From: an uncultured Bacilli bacterium
GTDB taxonomy: Bacteria; Bacillota_I; Bacilli_A; RF39; UBA660
Direction of reading: 5' to 3'
Assembly: GCA_910587325.1 (NCBI GenBank)
Contig: CAJUKB010000020.1
Span: 1 to 21,513, forward strand
Length of the DNA stretch: 21,513 nt
Shown: piece after piece, positions 14,612 through 21,035 of the stretch
How the letters are laid out: each line of letters begins with the position of its first letter
Numbering within the stretch: the stretch's first letter is position 1
Notes under the pieces: generated by a model
The model's database searches: none
Told to the model about the DNA's origin: nothing
Seen by the model: only the letters and a program-made list of their open reading frames with translations
Made by a program: the position numbers and the translations under genes

Positions 14612-15448
14612 ATGGACCTAAAAAATATAAACTTAATGAATGATGTCTTGTTTAAAGCCTTTATGTGTCATGAAAATAATCGTGAATTAGTAGTAGACTT
14701 TCTTCATAGTGTAACAGGAATAGAAAAAGAAATCTTAAGAAGAGGTGTCTTTATCGGAGGAGAAGAAATCCAAAAAAGAAGAATATCTACCAAAAAACAA
14801 ATGACAGATTTTAATATTAAATTAGAAAACAAACAAAGGATTATTATTGAAATGAATCAAAAGAAGGATGAAAGTGTTGTTGATAAAAATGGGTTATATG
14901 CATTTTCAGTAGTGGTAGAATTAAACCATAAGAATAGGAAAGAATATCCCAAAGTGATTTTAATCAATCTAGATAACTTTAATTACTTTGAAACAGATAA
15001 ACCTCTATTAACTTTTAAAATCAGAGATAAAGAAGGTCATATTGAAAGTGAAATGTATGAATCGATTCATTTAGTGCTTGCCAATATAAACAATTCTAAG
15101 TACAATATAGATAAAGAAATCAAGAAGTTTGCAAGTTTTCTAAAAGAAAGAGATTTAGAAAAATTAGCAGAAGAGTTTAGGGGAGAGGAAAAGTATATGG
15201 CAGCGATAAGGACAGTGGAAGATTTAACAACAGATGAAGATTTAATTGGATATTATGATTATGAAGAAGCAAAAGAACAAGAAACAAATGCTAGATTTGA
15301 ACAAGGGATGAAACAAGGTATTGAACAAGGCGCTAAACAAAATGCAATGGAAACAGCGAAGAAGATGTTTACATTACCTACTATCACTTTAGAACAAATA
15401 GCAAGTTGTACAGGTCTTTCTTTAGAAGAAATAGAAAAGTTAAAATAA
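14612..15448 (+). CDS. Rpn family nuclease / PD-(D/E)XK transposase-like protein
   Basis: The 278-residue protein matches the Rpn/PF12784 group (recombination-promoting nuclease, formerly putative transposase). The N-terminal block NLMNDVLFKAFM (7-18), D66 in MTDFNIK, and E80 in RIIIEMNQ form the PD-(D/E)XK core. The segment after it (YAFSVVVELNHKN) continues the nuclease fold. The C-terminus has the usual flexible tail with repeated Glu-Gln-Gly units (EQGMKQGIEQGAKQ) and ends in a short helix-turn-helix-like segment (LEQIASCTGLSLEEIEKL). E. coli Rpn proteins are DNA endonucleases that promote RecA-independent recombination. Copies are often numerous in gut Firmicutes. No terminal inverted repeats or target duplications bracket the gene, so it is not an insertion sequence. 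AAAGGAGG precedes the ATG. Confidence 0.85.
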   Translation: MDLKNINLMNDVLFKAFMCHENNRELVVDFLHSVTGIEKEILRRGVFIGGEEIQKRRISTKKQMTDFNIKLENKQRIIIEMNQKKDESVVDKNGLYAFSVVVELNHKNRKEYPKVILINLDNFNYFETDKPLLTFKIRDKEGHIESEMYESIHLVLANINNSKYNIDKEIKKFASFLKERDLEKLAEEFRGEEKYMAAIRTVEDLTTDEDLIGYYDYEEAKEQETNARFEQGMKQGIEQGAKQNAMETAKKMFTLPTITLEQIASCTGLSLEEIEKLK

Positions 15449-15483
15449 AAAACAGACATTGATAAAATAAATAGCTGTTTTTT
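15447..15483 (+). terminator. Terminator of the Rpn gene
   Basis: AAAAAACAG (15447-15455) pairs with CTGTTTTTT (15475-15483) over a 19-base loop. The T run serves as the tail for plus-strand transcripts. It shares bases with the hairpin of the convergent gene. Confidence 0.5.
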
Positions 15484-15490
15484 CAGCTAT
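15463..15490 (-). terminator. Terminator of the DUF975-CmpB gene
   Basis: On the minus strand ATAGCTG and CAGCTAT (plus-strand 15484-15490 and 15471-15477) form a 7-bp stem with a loop of six A, followed by a T-rich stretch. The 5' arm includes the gene's TAG stop. Confidence 0.55.
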
Positions 15491-17022
15491 AGAGTTGTAT
15501 TTATATGAATATTCACAAAGCTTTGGGCAACTCCGTCTCCTGTATTAGGATGTTTACTAGAATAAGCAAAATCAATGGCAAATAGTATACAAAGAACTAC
15601 GCAAAGAATTGTCTTAATTCGTTTTGAAATTTTCATAAATAAACTATCTAGGAAAGGAGCGGCAAAGTAAATAAAAGCAACTCCACCAATTCCAAAAGCA
15701 AGTAAGCCTTCTAAACAAATTCTTCCATGAAGATTTAAGAAAAATCCATCATAGTCCCACCATCTAGCATGTTTAAATGTTTCTAAGTACCAAGCAGTTC
15801 CATATTCAATAGTTCCACAAAGGAGTATGACTAAGAAAAAAGTTAAAATAGGACGATTTCGAAAATCTTTTAAAACTAATAGAATAAGAGTGAGACCCCA
15901 ACCATAGATTTGTAACCAAGGACCATGAAGTGTTCCACGATTGGCAAAAAATCCATATTGAAATAAATTTAGTCCCACTTCCCAAATCCATCCGATAATT
16001 GAAGCAGTGAAAAACATTAATAGAATAGAATCCCAAGTATATTTTTTGTTATAGTCAGTATGGAGCCATTTTTCTTTTGTTCTTTCTTCGTAAATGTATT
16101 TTTCACTAGGATAGATATCTTCTATATTTAAAAGTTCTTTATCTCGTAATTCTTTGGCATTTGGGATTTTTTTCTTTTTTCCTTCTTCTTTCAATGTAAA
16201 ATAAACTTCTATTATACAACATTCTTTATAAGGGGTAGCAAAAAGAATACCGACTAAATGAAGAGTACATATATCTAAAATGTACCAACCAAGCAAAGTC
16301 ATATCTAATTTAAATACTTCCCATTTGTGTCCTTTCATTAAATCTTCTGATAACTTAATGGCATCGTTTCCATTTATTCCAGGATTTTCTGCTAAAATGT
16401 AGGGAACGAAAAGGTAAGCATAATGCTTTATAAAACCACCAATAATGGTTAAATACCAAAGCCATTCTTTTATTGTCTTATAAAACATAGTAAGTGTTAT
16501 ATTTTTTAAGTGTTGTACTTTATATGGTTGTAAAATACGAATAAACTTTGTTTTTTTATGATTTTTATTTTCTAGAAAAAAACGTTTTTCTCCAACAATT
16601 AAGACATTTCTAATGAAAAAGAAATAAAGAAATGATAAAATAGCTCCAAGTAAAATAATAATGCTACTCCATAAATGTTCATGAAATACAAGTTGGTTAA
16701 AGGAGTTTATAATGCCAAAGATAAAACTACCGGATGCGGTAATGTTATTAAATACATTGGCAAGTATTCCTCTTGTTGGCTTATAAACGGATAAATTAAT
16801 ATGGAAATTTCCTATTGTTTCTATTGTTTCTCTTATTATATCGGAGTTAATCGAACTAGAGAAAGGTGTTTGGATAGAAACAGATGGTAAACGTAAATGA
16901 TTTTTGGTAAATAAATTAAAATTTCCAAGTAGAATAGCCATAAAGAAAACAACTGCAATGGTACGCCAATAATTTTTCTTTACTATATGCTTCGCGTTCT
17001 TTTTTAACTCTTTTCTATTCAT
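15487..17022 (-). CDS. Fusion membrane protein: DUF975 plus CmpB-type putative ABC permease
   Basis: The 511-residue polytopic membrane protein has two parts. Residues 1-280 match the DUF975 family, beginning with the standard MNRKELKKNAK, then membrane helices at about 18-36, 117-145, 180-212 and 240-262. A charged cytoplasmic linker (275-330) joins it to residues 330-490, which match PF06541, annotated as putative ABC transporter permease (CmpB). Its marks are IGWIWEVG (343-350), RGTLHGPWLQIYGWG (362-376), the EYGTAWYLE block (406-414) and the WDYDGFFLNLHGRICL block (422-437). No ATPase gene is adjacent, and the family's transport role is unproven. AAGAGGT lies upstream of the ATG. It is divergent from the DUF2974 gene and ends against the Rpn gene. 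Confidence 0.82.
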   Translation of the reverse strand: MNRKELKKNAKHIVKKNYWRTIAVVFFMAILLGNFNLFTKNHLRLPSVSIQTPFSSSINSDIIRETIETIGNFHINLSVYKPTRGILANVFNNITASGSFIFGIINSFNQLVFHEHLWSSIIILLGAILSFLYFFFIRNVLIVGEKRFFLENKNHKKTKFIRILQPYKVQHLKNITLTMFYKTIKEWLWYLTIIGGFIKHYAYLFVPYILAENPGINGNDAIKLSEDLMKGHKWEVFKLDMTLLGWYILDICTLHLVGILFATPYKECCIIEVYFTLKEEGKKKKIPNAKELRDKELLNIEDIYPSEKYIYEERTKEKWLHTDYNKKYTWDSILLMFFTASIIGWIWEVGLNLFQYGFFANRGTLHGPWLQIYGWGLTLILLVLKDFRNRPILTFFLVILLCGTIEYGTAWYLETFKHARWWDYDGFFLNLHGRICLEGLLAFGIGGVAFIYFAAPFLDSLFMKISKRIKTILCVVLCILFAIDFAYSSKHPNTGDGVAQSFVNIHINTTL

Positions 17023-17057
17023 TTGGTACCTCTTTTTAACTATAAATTTATGATTAA

Positions 17058-17086
17058 ATACTATCTTGTTTTAAAACTTTTGTCAA
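17058..17086 (-). promoter_or_regulatory. Promoter of the DUF975-CmpB gene
   Basis: Read on the minus strand, TTGACA (plus positions 17086-17081) and TAGTAT (17063-17058) are 17 bp apart. They lie about 35 bp ahead of the start codon. The -35 is also one arm of an inverted repeat shared with the opposite strand. Confidence 0.55.
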
Positions 17087-17116
17087 ATTTTGTTCTTTGA
17101 CATCTTATATTATAAG
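17081..17116. promoter_or_regulatory. Inverted repeats in the divergent promoter region
   Basis: TGTCAAA (17081-17087) and TTTGACA (17096-17102) form a 7-8-7 inverted repeat. Immediately after it, CTTATA (17104-17109) and TATAAG (17111-17116) form a 6-1-6 palindrome. The TTGACA halves resemble -35 boxes on both strands. Only the minus strand has a well-placed -10. A regulator bound here could control both divergent genes. Confidence 0.5.
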
Positions 17117-17139
17117 GAAAGTAAAGAAAGGTGATTGAT

Positions 17140-18186
17140 TTGTATACACTTTTTGATTATCTAGAATGGCGAGGGGATATTTCATTTGCTGAAAGTCCTA
17201 TAAATGAAGTAGATAGTTTAATTTTTTGTGCATTTTCTTATTGTAATATAAAAAGCCTTTTGTCTTACCAAGAAAGAAAAACGATTAAAGATTTGTATAT
17301 TGATTATCAACAAATAAAAGAAGATAATTTATTTAAAAAAAGCCAAAATCGTTTATTTCAAATGTTAAGTGAAAGTAATCGTTTTAAAGAAGTGGTGGTG
17401 ACCCGTTATTTTAATGAAGTGAATGATACGAAAGAAATGCAAATTGCTGGTATGACATTTATTTTACCAAATGATGTGTTGTTTGTAGTTTTTAAAGGTA
17501 CAGATGAAACATTAACAGGTTGGAAAGAAGATTTTGCCTTGAGTTATAAGAATATCATTCCGGCACAAGAAAAAGCAGTTGCCTATTTGGATGAAATCTT
17601 ATCTTCTACTAAAAAAAATGTTTATGTGGGAGGACATTCTAAAGGAGGAAATCTTGCCATGTACGCGTCTTTGTTTTGTAAAGAATTTGAAAAGCTTATG
17701 CAAATTTACAATTTGGATGGACCTGGATTTACCAAAGAAATAATAGATTCAAAAGAGTATCAAGAACGAAAAGAAAAAATAGTTACTTATATTCCAAAAG
17801 CAAGTATTGTGGGGAATATTTTAAATCAAGATACAAAAACTATCATTATTAAAAGTAAACAAATTGGATTATTGCAACATGATTTGTATTCTTGGATTGT
17901 TTTAAATAATCATTTTATTTATATGAAAGAGTTAAGTAAAGAAGCTACCACTTTAAGTAATATATTAAATGAAACATTAGAAAAAATCCCAAAAGAGCAA
18001 AAAGAAAAAATTATATCTATCTTTTTTGAAATTTTGGAATCATGGAATATATATGATATAGAAAAATGGTTTGGTAATTTACTTGCTTCTAATCATTTGA
18101 ATAAATACAATTTGAACATGGAGGACTTAGCACTTCTTTATAGGATAATTCCACTCATAAGAGAGATAATGAAAAAGTTATTGTGA
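17140..18186 (+). CDS. DUF2974 (Mbeg1-like) lipase-fold protein
   Basis: The 348-residue soluble protein has an alpha/beta-hydrolase fold of the DUF2974 family, related to class 3 lipases. It opens with the family's typical FDYLEWRGDISF (5-16) and NEVDSLIF. The VVFKGTDET (116-124) strand-turn supplies the oxyanion region. The nucleophile elbow is GGHSKGGN with Ser167, and the candidate acid and base are Asp193 (NLDGPGF) and His247 (LLQHDLYSW). The substrate is unknown. The start is probably TTG at 17140, with AAAGGTG six bases upstream and a length that matches relatives beginning just before FDYL. GTG at 17131 is in frame but sits inside that ribosome site. There is no signal peptide. Confidence 0.85.
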   Translation: MYTLFDYLEWRGDISFAESPINEVDSLIFCAFSYCNIKSLLSYQERKTIKDLYIDYQQIKEDNLFKKSQNRLFQMLSESNRFKEVVVTRYFNEVNDTKEMQIAGMTFILPNDVLFVVFKGTDETLTGWKEDFALSYKNIIPAQEKAVAYLDEILSSTKKNVYVGGHSKGGNLAMYASLFCKEFEKLMQIYNLDGPGFTKEIIDSKEYQERKEKIVTYIPKASIVGNILNQDTKTIIIKSKQIGLLQHDLYSWIVLNNHFIYMKELSKEATTLSNILNETLEKIPKEQKEKIISIFFEILESWNIYDIEKWFGNLLASNHLNKYNLNMEDLALLYRIIPLIREIMKKLL

Positions 18187-18199
18187 TTGATGTAAATTA

Positions 18200-18216
18200 T
18201 TTGACAAATTGTCAAA
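18200..18216. promoter_or_regulatory. Perfect palindrome TTTGACAA-A-TTGTCAAA
   Basis: An 8-1-8 perfect palindrome lies 69 bp before the next start codon. It has the same TTTGACA half-sites as the inverted repeat at 17081-17102. It includes a TTGACA hexamer on both strands, so it may combine a -35 box and an operator. Confidence 0.6.
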
Positions 18217-18217
18217 G

Positions 18218-18234
18218 TTAAACTTGTAGTTTAA
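18218..18234. promoter_or_regulatory. Perfect palindrome TTAAACT-TGT-AGTTTAA
   Basis: A 7-3-7 palindrome begins one base after the preceding one. The half-site sequence is different, so it may bind another regulator, or the two may form one composite operator. The rest of the gap to 18284 has no clear -10, although CATTAT at 18260-18265 is possible. Confidence 0.55.
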
Positions 18235-18284
18235 TCGAAAAAGATTTATCATAGTTTTACATTATTTTGAAAGGAAGTCTTTAA

Positions 18285-18776
18285 ATGAACGGAAAAAGTA
18301 TAAAAAAGGAATATAATATAAATGATTTTAGTTTTGGACAAGTGGCTATAATTTCTGCTCCTTATGAAAAATATTGCAAAGAATTCCAAAGAGATATTCC
18401 AATGCATCATAAAAGCGATAGAGAATACACGTTATTATTACGTGACGGAGATAGGATTATTGATTTGAAAAAAAAGGATAGAAAATTTTATATACCAAGA
18501 GATAGAGAAAAAAATAGTATCCTAGGTAGCCCTTTAGAGGAGGATTGCCAAGCATTAGGTCTTTCTGTTTCTACAAGAGTTAGTGAAGAAAAAAGTAGTG
18601 TAATAGAATTTGAATACCCTCTAGGGGAGTATTGTCAAGCATTAGGTCTTTCTATTTCTACTTGTACTTGTAGGGAAGCATTGAAAATTGTAAAAGATAA
18701 TGCTCGCTTTTTTGGACTTTATACTTCTATATTAAGAGCAAATAAAGAATTAGAAGAAGTAAAAAGAGAACGTTAG
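18285..18776 (+). CDS. Unrecognised 163-aa protein with internal duplication
   Basis: I do not recognise a family. The protein is soluble and highly charged, with seven cysteines or so spread mostly in the second half. Residues 83-97 and 112-126 are near-copies of one another (both contain CQALGLS followed by a Ser-Thr pair), with a 29-residue offset. At DNA level, copies of about 45 bp at 18530 and 18617 differ at only a few bases, indicating a fairly recent partial duplication. The N-terminal 80 residues show no repeats. AAAGGAAG lies before the ATG. It follows two perfect palindromes and precedes an AraC-type regulator, so it may be under specific control. Confidence 0.6.
   Translation: MNGKSIKKEYNINDFSFGQVAIISAPYEKYCKEFQRDIPMHHKSDREYTLLLRDGDRIIDLKKKDRKFYIPRDREKNSILGSPLEEDCQALGLSVSTRVSEEKSSVIEFEYPLGEYCQALGLSISTCTCREALKIVKDNARFFGLYTSILRANKELEEVKRER
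18530..18661 (+). repeat. Imperfect direct repeat inside the 163-aa gene
   Basis: The copies at 18530-18574 and 18617-18661 share long identical stretches, including AGCATTAGGTCTTTCT. The offset is 87 bp, a multiple of three, so the frame is kept. Confidence 0.8.
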
Positions 18777-18797
18777 TCTTCTTTTTAAAGTACAAGG

Positions 18798-19594
18798 ATG
18801 AATATTTATAAATCTTTAAATGAAGTGATTCATATATAGAAGAGAATTTAGATAAAGAAATCAGTCTTCAATCTTTAGCTAAAATGGTAGGAATTAATGC
18901 TCAAAGTTTACAAAATGTATTTCTGCTTATTACTAACGTAAGTGTAAAAGAATATATTCGTTTTCGTAGGCTTTCTGTTTCGGCGAGTGATTTATTAAAT
19001 GGCGAAAAAGTAATGGATGTAGCGATTAAGTATGGATACAATTCTGCTGTCTCTTTTTCAAGAAGCTTTACAAAGTTTCATGGGTTTAAACCAAGTGAAG
19101 TAAAGAAATATGAGGATAAAATTAAATCTTATATCATTTTAAATTTTGATGAAGATAACAAGTCTTTGTTAGATATGTCCTATAAAATAGAAACGAAGGC
19201 TTCTTTTACACTATATGGAGTAAAAAAAGAAACAGATGAAGCTCATATAGGGAAAGAGGCACCTTTATTTTTTAGTAAAACGAAAAGGAAATATGAAAAA
19301 GAGTATGGTCCTATAAAGTATGGTATGGTTTCTTATGAAAAAAGATTTTTAAGTAAAGCATTAGAATATTGGTGTTTGTATGAAGAAGAGCATGAAGGTT
19401 TTTGCAGTATAGTTTTTCCAAAAAGCAAATGGCTTATCTTTACAATAAATTCTGGAGAAGCAAGAGATATTCAAAACTTATCTCATAAGTTTTACAAAAC
19501 CTTTTTTCCTAAATCAAAATATAAATTAAAAGATTTGCCAGAACTAGAAGCTTATAAAGAAGTGACAACAGAATTTTGGATTGCCATTGAATAA
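18798..19594 (+). pseudogene. AraC-family regulator with GyrI-like domain, N-terminal frameshift
   Basis: The largest intact frame starts at ATG 18884 and gives 236 residues: two AraC helix-turn-helix motifs (the first starting at the very beginning, the second around VMDVAIKYGYNSAVSFSRSFTKFHG, residues 43-67), then a GyrI/Rob-like ligand-binding domain (about 98-236). That ATG has no ribosome site and cuts off the first helix. In the same frame just upstream, 18830-18883 still reads SYIEENLDKEISLQSLAK, the expected start of the AraC domain, before reaching a stop at 18821. ATG 18798 in another frame reads MNIYKSLNEVIH, the usual beginning of such proteins. Joining the two requires one base to be gained near 18830. 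It is a frameshifted gene, or there is a sequencing error. A shortened protein from 18884 could still be made. Confidence 0.75.
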
Positions 19595-19637
19595 AAAAGG
19601 ATAGAATTTTTATTTTAATAGAATTCTATCCTTTTTT
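19593..19637. terminator. Strong bidirectional terminator
   Basis: Six A plus GGATAGAATT (19593-19608) pair with AATTCTATCC plus six T (19622-19637): a perfect 16-bp stem with a 13-base loop. A and T runs on the two sides serve both convergent genes. The stop of the minus-strand gene lies in the loop. Confidence 0.9.
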
Positions 19638-20899
19638 TTTGTAATTTTTGTTTCATAAAATTTTTTAAAAGCTAAATATAAATAGTAAGAATCTTTGCTT
19701 CCCATAATTTCTCTTGCCCCATGCATAGCAAGTTGTCCAAGACCAATATCAATAGAATCAATACTTACATGTCTTAAACTAATTCCTGATAAAGTACTAC
19801 CACTAGTCATATCATTTTTACTCACAAAATCTTGGTAAGGAACATGAGCACTTTCACAGATTCCCTTAAATAGAGAAGAAGTAATGCTATCCGTAGTAGA
19901 AGAAGAATCTTTTGAAATGACGATTCCATTATTTAACAAAGCTTCGTTGTTGTCATCACTATTTCCGGGGTGGTTCGGATGAGTGGCATGGGTATTATCA
20001 GCACTTAAAATAGTAGAATTGTTTAAAATAGTGGCTAGTTCTTTTTCTTCTTGGGCGGTAATTCGTTTTAATATATCCATTAAAAAGGAAGAGTCAGCTC
20101 CTTCTTTGGTTAAACTTCCGATTTCTTCACTATTAAAAGCACAAAAAATAGTATTGTTTTGGTTTTTCTTTTGGTTGATAAATCCTTTTAAAGCAGGATA
20201 GACACAAGCTAAATCATCAATTCTAGGAGATAAAATGCATTCATTTTTTAACCCAAAATAAGTAGGTTTTGCTACTGCATATAAAAATAAATCATAGTCA
20301 CAAATCTCATCATTGGGTTTTAATTTAATTTGTCCACCTATTAATTTCTTTATTGGTTCTTTTGTGTTTGTTAAAGAAAGAAAAGGTAGCATATCCACTT
20401 GACTATTTAAACTTAAGTCTTCGTTTGCTGTTGCGTTTTGATGGATGGCGACACTAGGGATACAAAGAAGAGGTTTATTTATATCAACAATTTCTTTATA
20501 ATAAGTATTCTTATTTTTAATAATGACACGTCCTGCAATGGATAAAGTTTCATCTAACCAAGCATAGTTTAAAAGGCCTCCATAAGGAGTAACATTGATT
20601 TTTAAATAGTTTTTTTCGTAGATAGCATTTTTTGGCTTTATAGAAAAGGCAGGAGTATCTATATGTGTACAAGTGATATTAAAACTATCATGATTCCCTA
20701 AAGTAAATGCAATAATAGAGGCATTGTTTCTTGTTACAAAGTATTTTTGATTGTTTTCTAAATTCCATTTTTCATTTTCTTCTAGTTCTATAAAATGATG
20801 TTCTAAAAGTATTCTTTTGATTTCTTTTACCCCAGTAAAAGAACAAGTAGCTTTTTCTATAAAGGAAAACAATTCTTCATTGTATTTTTTTTCGTTCAT
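19610..20899 (-). CDS. apeB: M18 family aminopeptidase
   Basis: The 429-residue protein is a metallo-aminopeptidase of family M18 (aspartyl aminopeptidase type), which removes N-terminal residues, typically acidic ones, from peptides in the cytoplasm. The two-zinc site is complete by motif: H79 and D81 in CTHIDTPAF, bridging D228 in SPRIDDL, the E258-E259 pair in AFNSEEIGS, D301 in SADNTHATHP, and H393 in AMHGAREIMG. The length is normal for the bacterial family. GGTGAAG precedes the ATG on the minus strand. It is monocistronic, with its own terminator. The product forms large oligomers in characterised relatives. The gene symbol follows family naming and not a species-level match. Confidence 0.93.
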   Translation of the reverse strand: MNEKKYNEELFSFIEKATCSFTGVKEIKRILLEHHFIELEENEKWNLENNQKYFVTRNNASIIAFTLGNHDSFNITCTHIDTPAFSIKPKNAIYEKNYLKINVTPYGGLLNYAWLDETLSIAGRVIIKNKNTYYKEIVDINKPLLCIPSVAIHQNATANEDLSLNSQVDMLPFLSLTNTKEPIKKLIGGQIKLKPNDEICDYDLFLYAVAKPTYFGLKNECILSPRIDDLACVYPALKGFINQKKNQNNTIFCAFNSEEIGSLTKEGADSSFLMDILKRITAQEEKELATILNNSTILSADNTHATHPNHPGNSDDNNEALLNNGIVISKDSSSTTDSITSSLFKGICESAHVPYQDFVSKNDMTSGSTLSGISLRHVSIDSIDIGLGQLAMHGAREIMGSKDSYYLYLAFKKFYETKITKKKDRILLK

Positions 20900-20934
20900 T
20901 TTTCTTCACCATTATTAGTATGGTTTCTTATGCA

Positions 20935-20948
20935 AAATTTATAAATTT
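20935..20948. repeat. AT-rich palindrome upstream of the aminopeptidase gene
   Basis: AAATTT-AT-AAATTT is a perfect 14-bp palindrome within the 136-bp divergent gap. It could be an operator, but AT-only palindromes arise easily in this genome. Confidence 0.25.
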
Positions 20949-20986
20949 GTGATAAAAAAATTAGATTGGGTGTGATAGTAGCACTT

Positions 20987-21014
20987 ACTAATACTTGCTT
21001 ATCCTCATAAGTTA
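20987..21014 (+). promoter_or_regulatory. Sigma-K-like sporulation promoter (tentative)
   Basis: CATAAGTTA (21006-21014) exactly fits the sigma-K -10 consensus CATAnnnTA. AC at 20987-20988 lies 17 bp upstream, as in the sigma-K -35. No sigma-A pair with normal spacing is seen: TATAGT at 21013-21018 lacks a -35. The gene downstream is collagen-like, the kind made by the mother cell in exosporium-forming bacteria. Confidence 0.45.
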
Positions 21015-21035
21015 TAGTAAAGGAGGAAAAAATAA

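Noticed and set aside
14424..15486. Rpn gene as part of an insertion sequence
   Set aside because: No matching terminal inverted repeats or target-site duplication flank it. The nearby hairpins are explained by termination and leader structure.
18821..18823. TGA read as Trp to extend the AraC gene
   Set aside because: TGA ends other genes in the window (for example at 18184-18186) and Trp is always TGG, so recoding is unlikely. The upstream reading matches a different frame, which indicates a frameshift.
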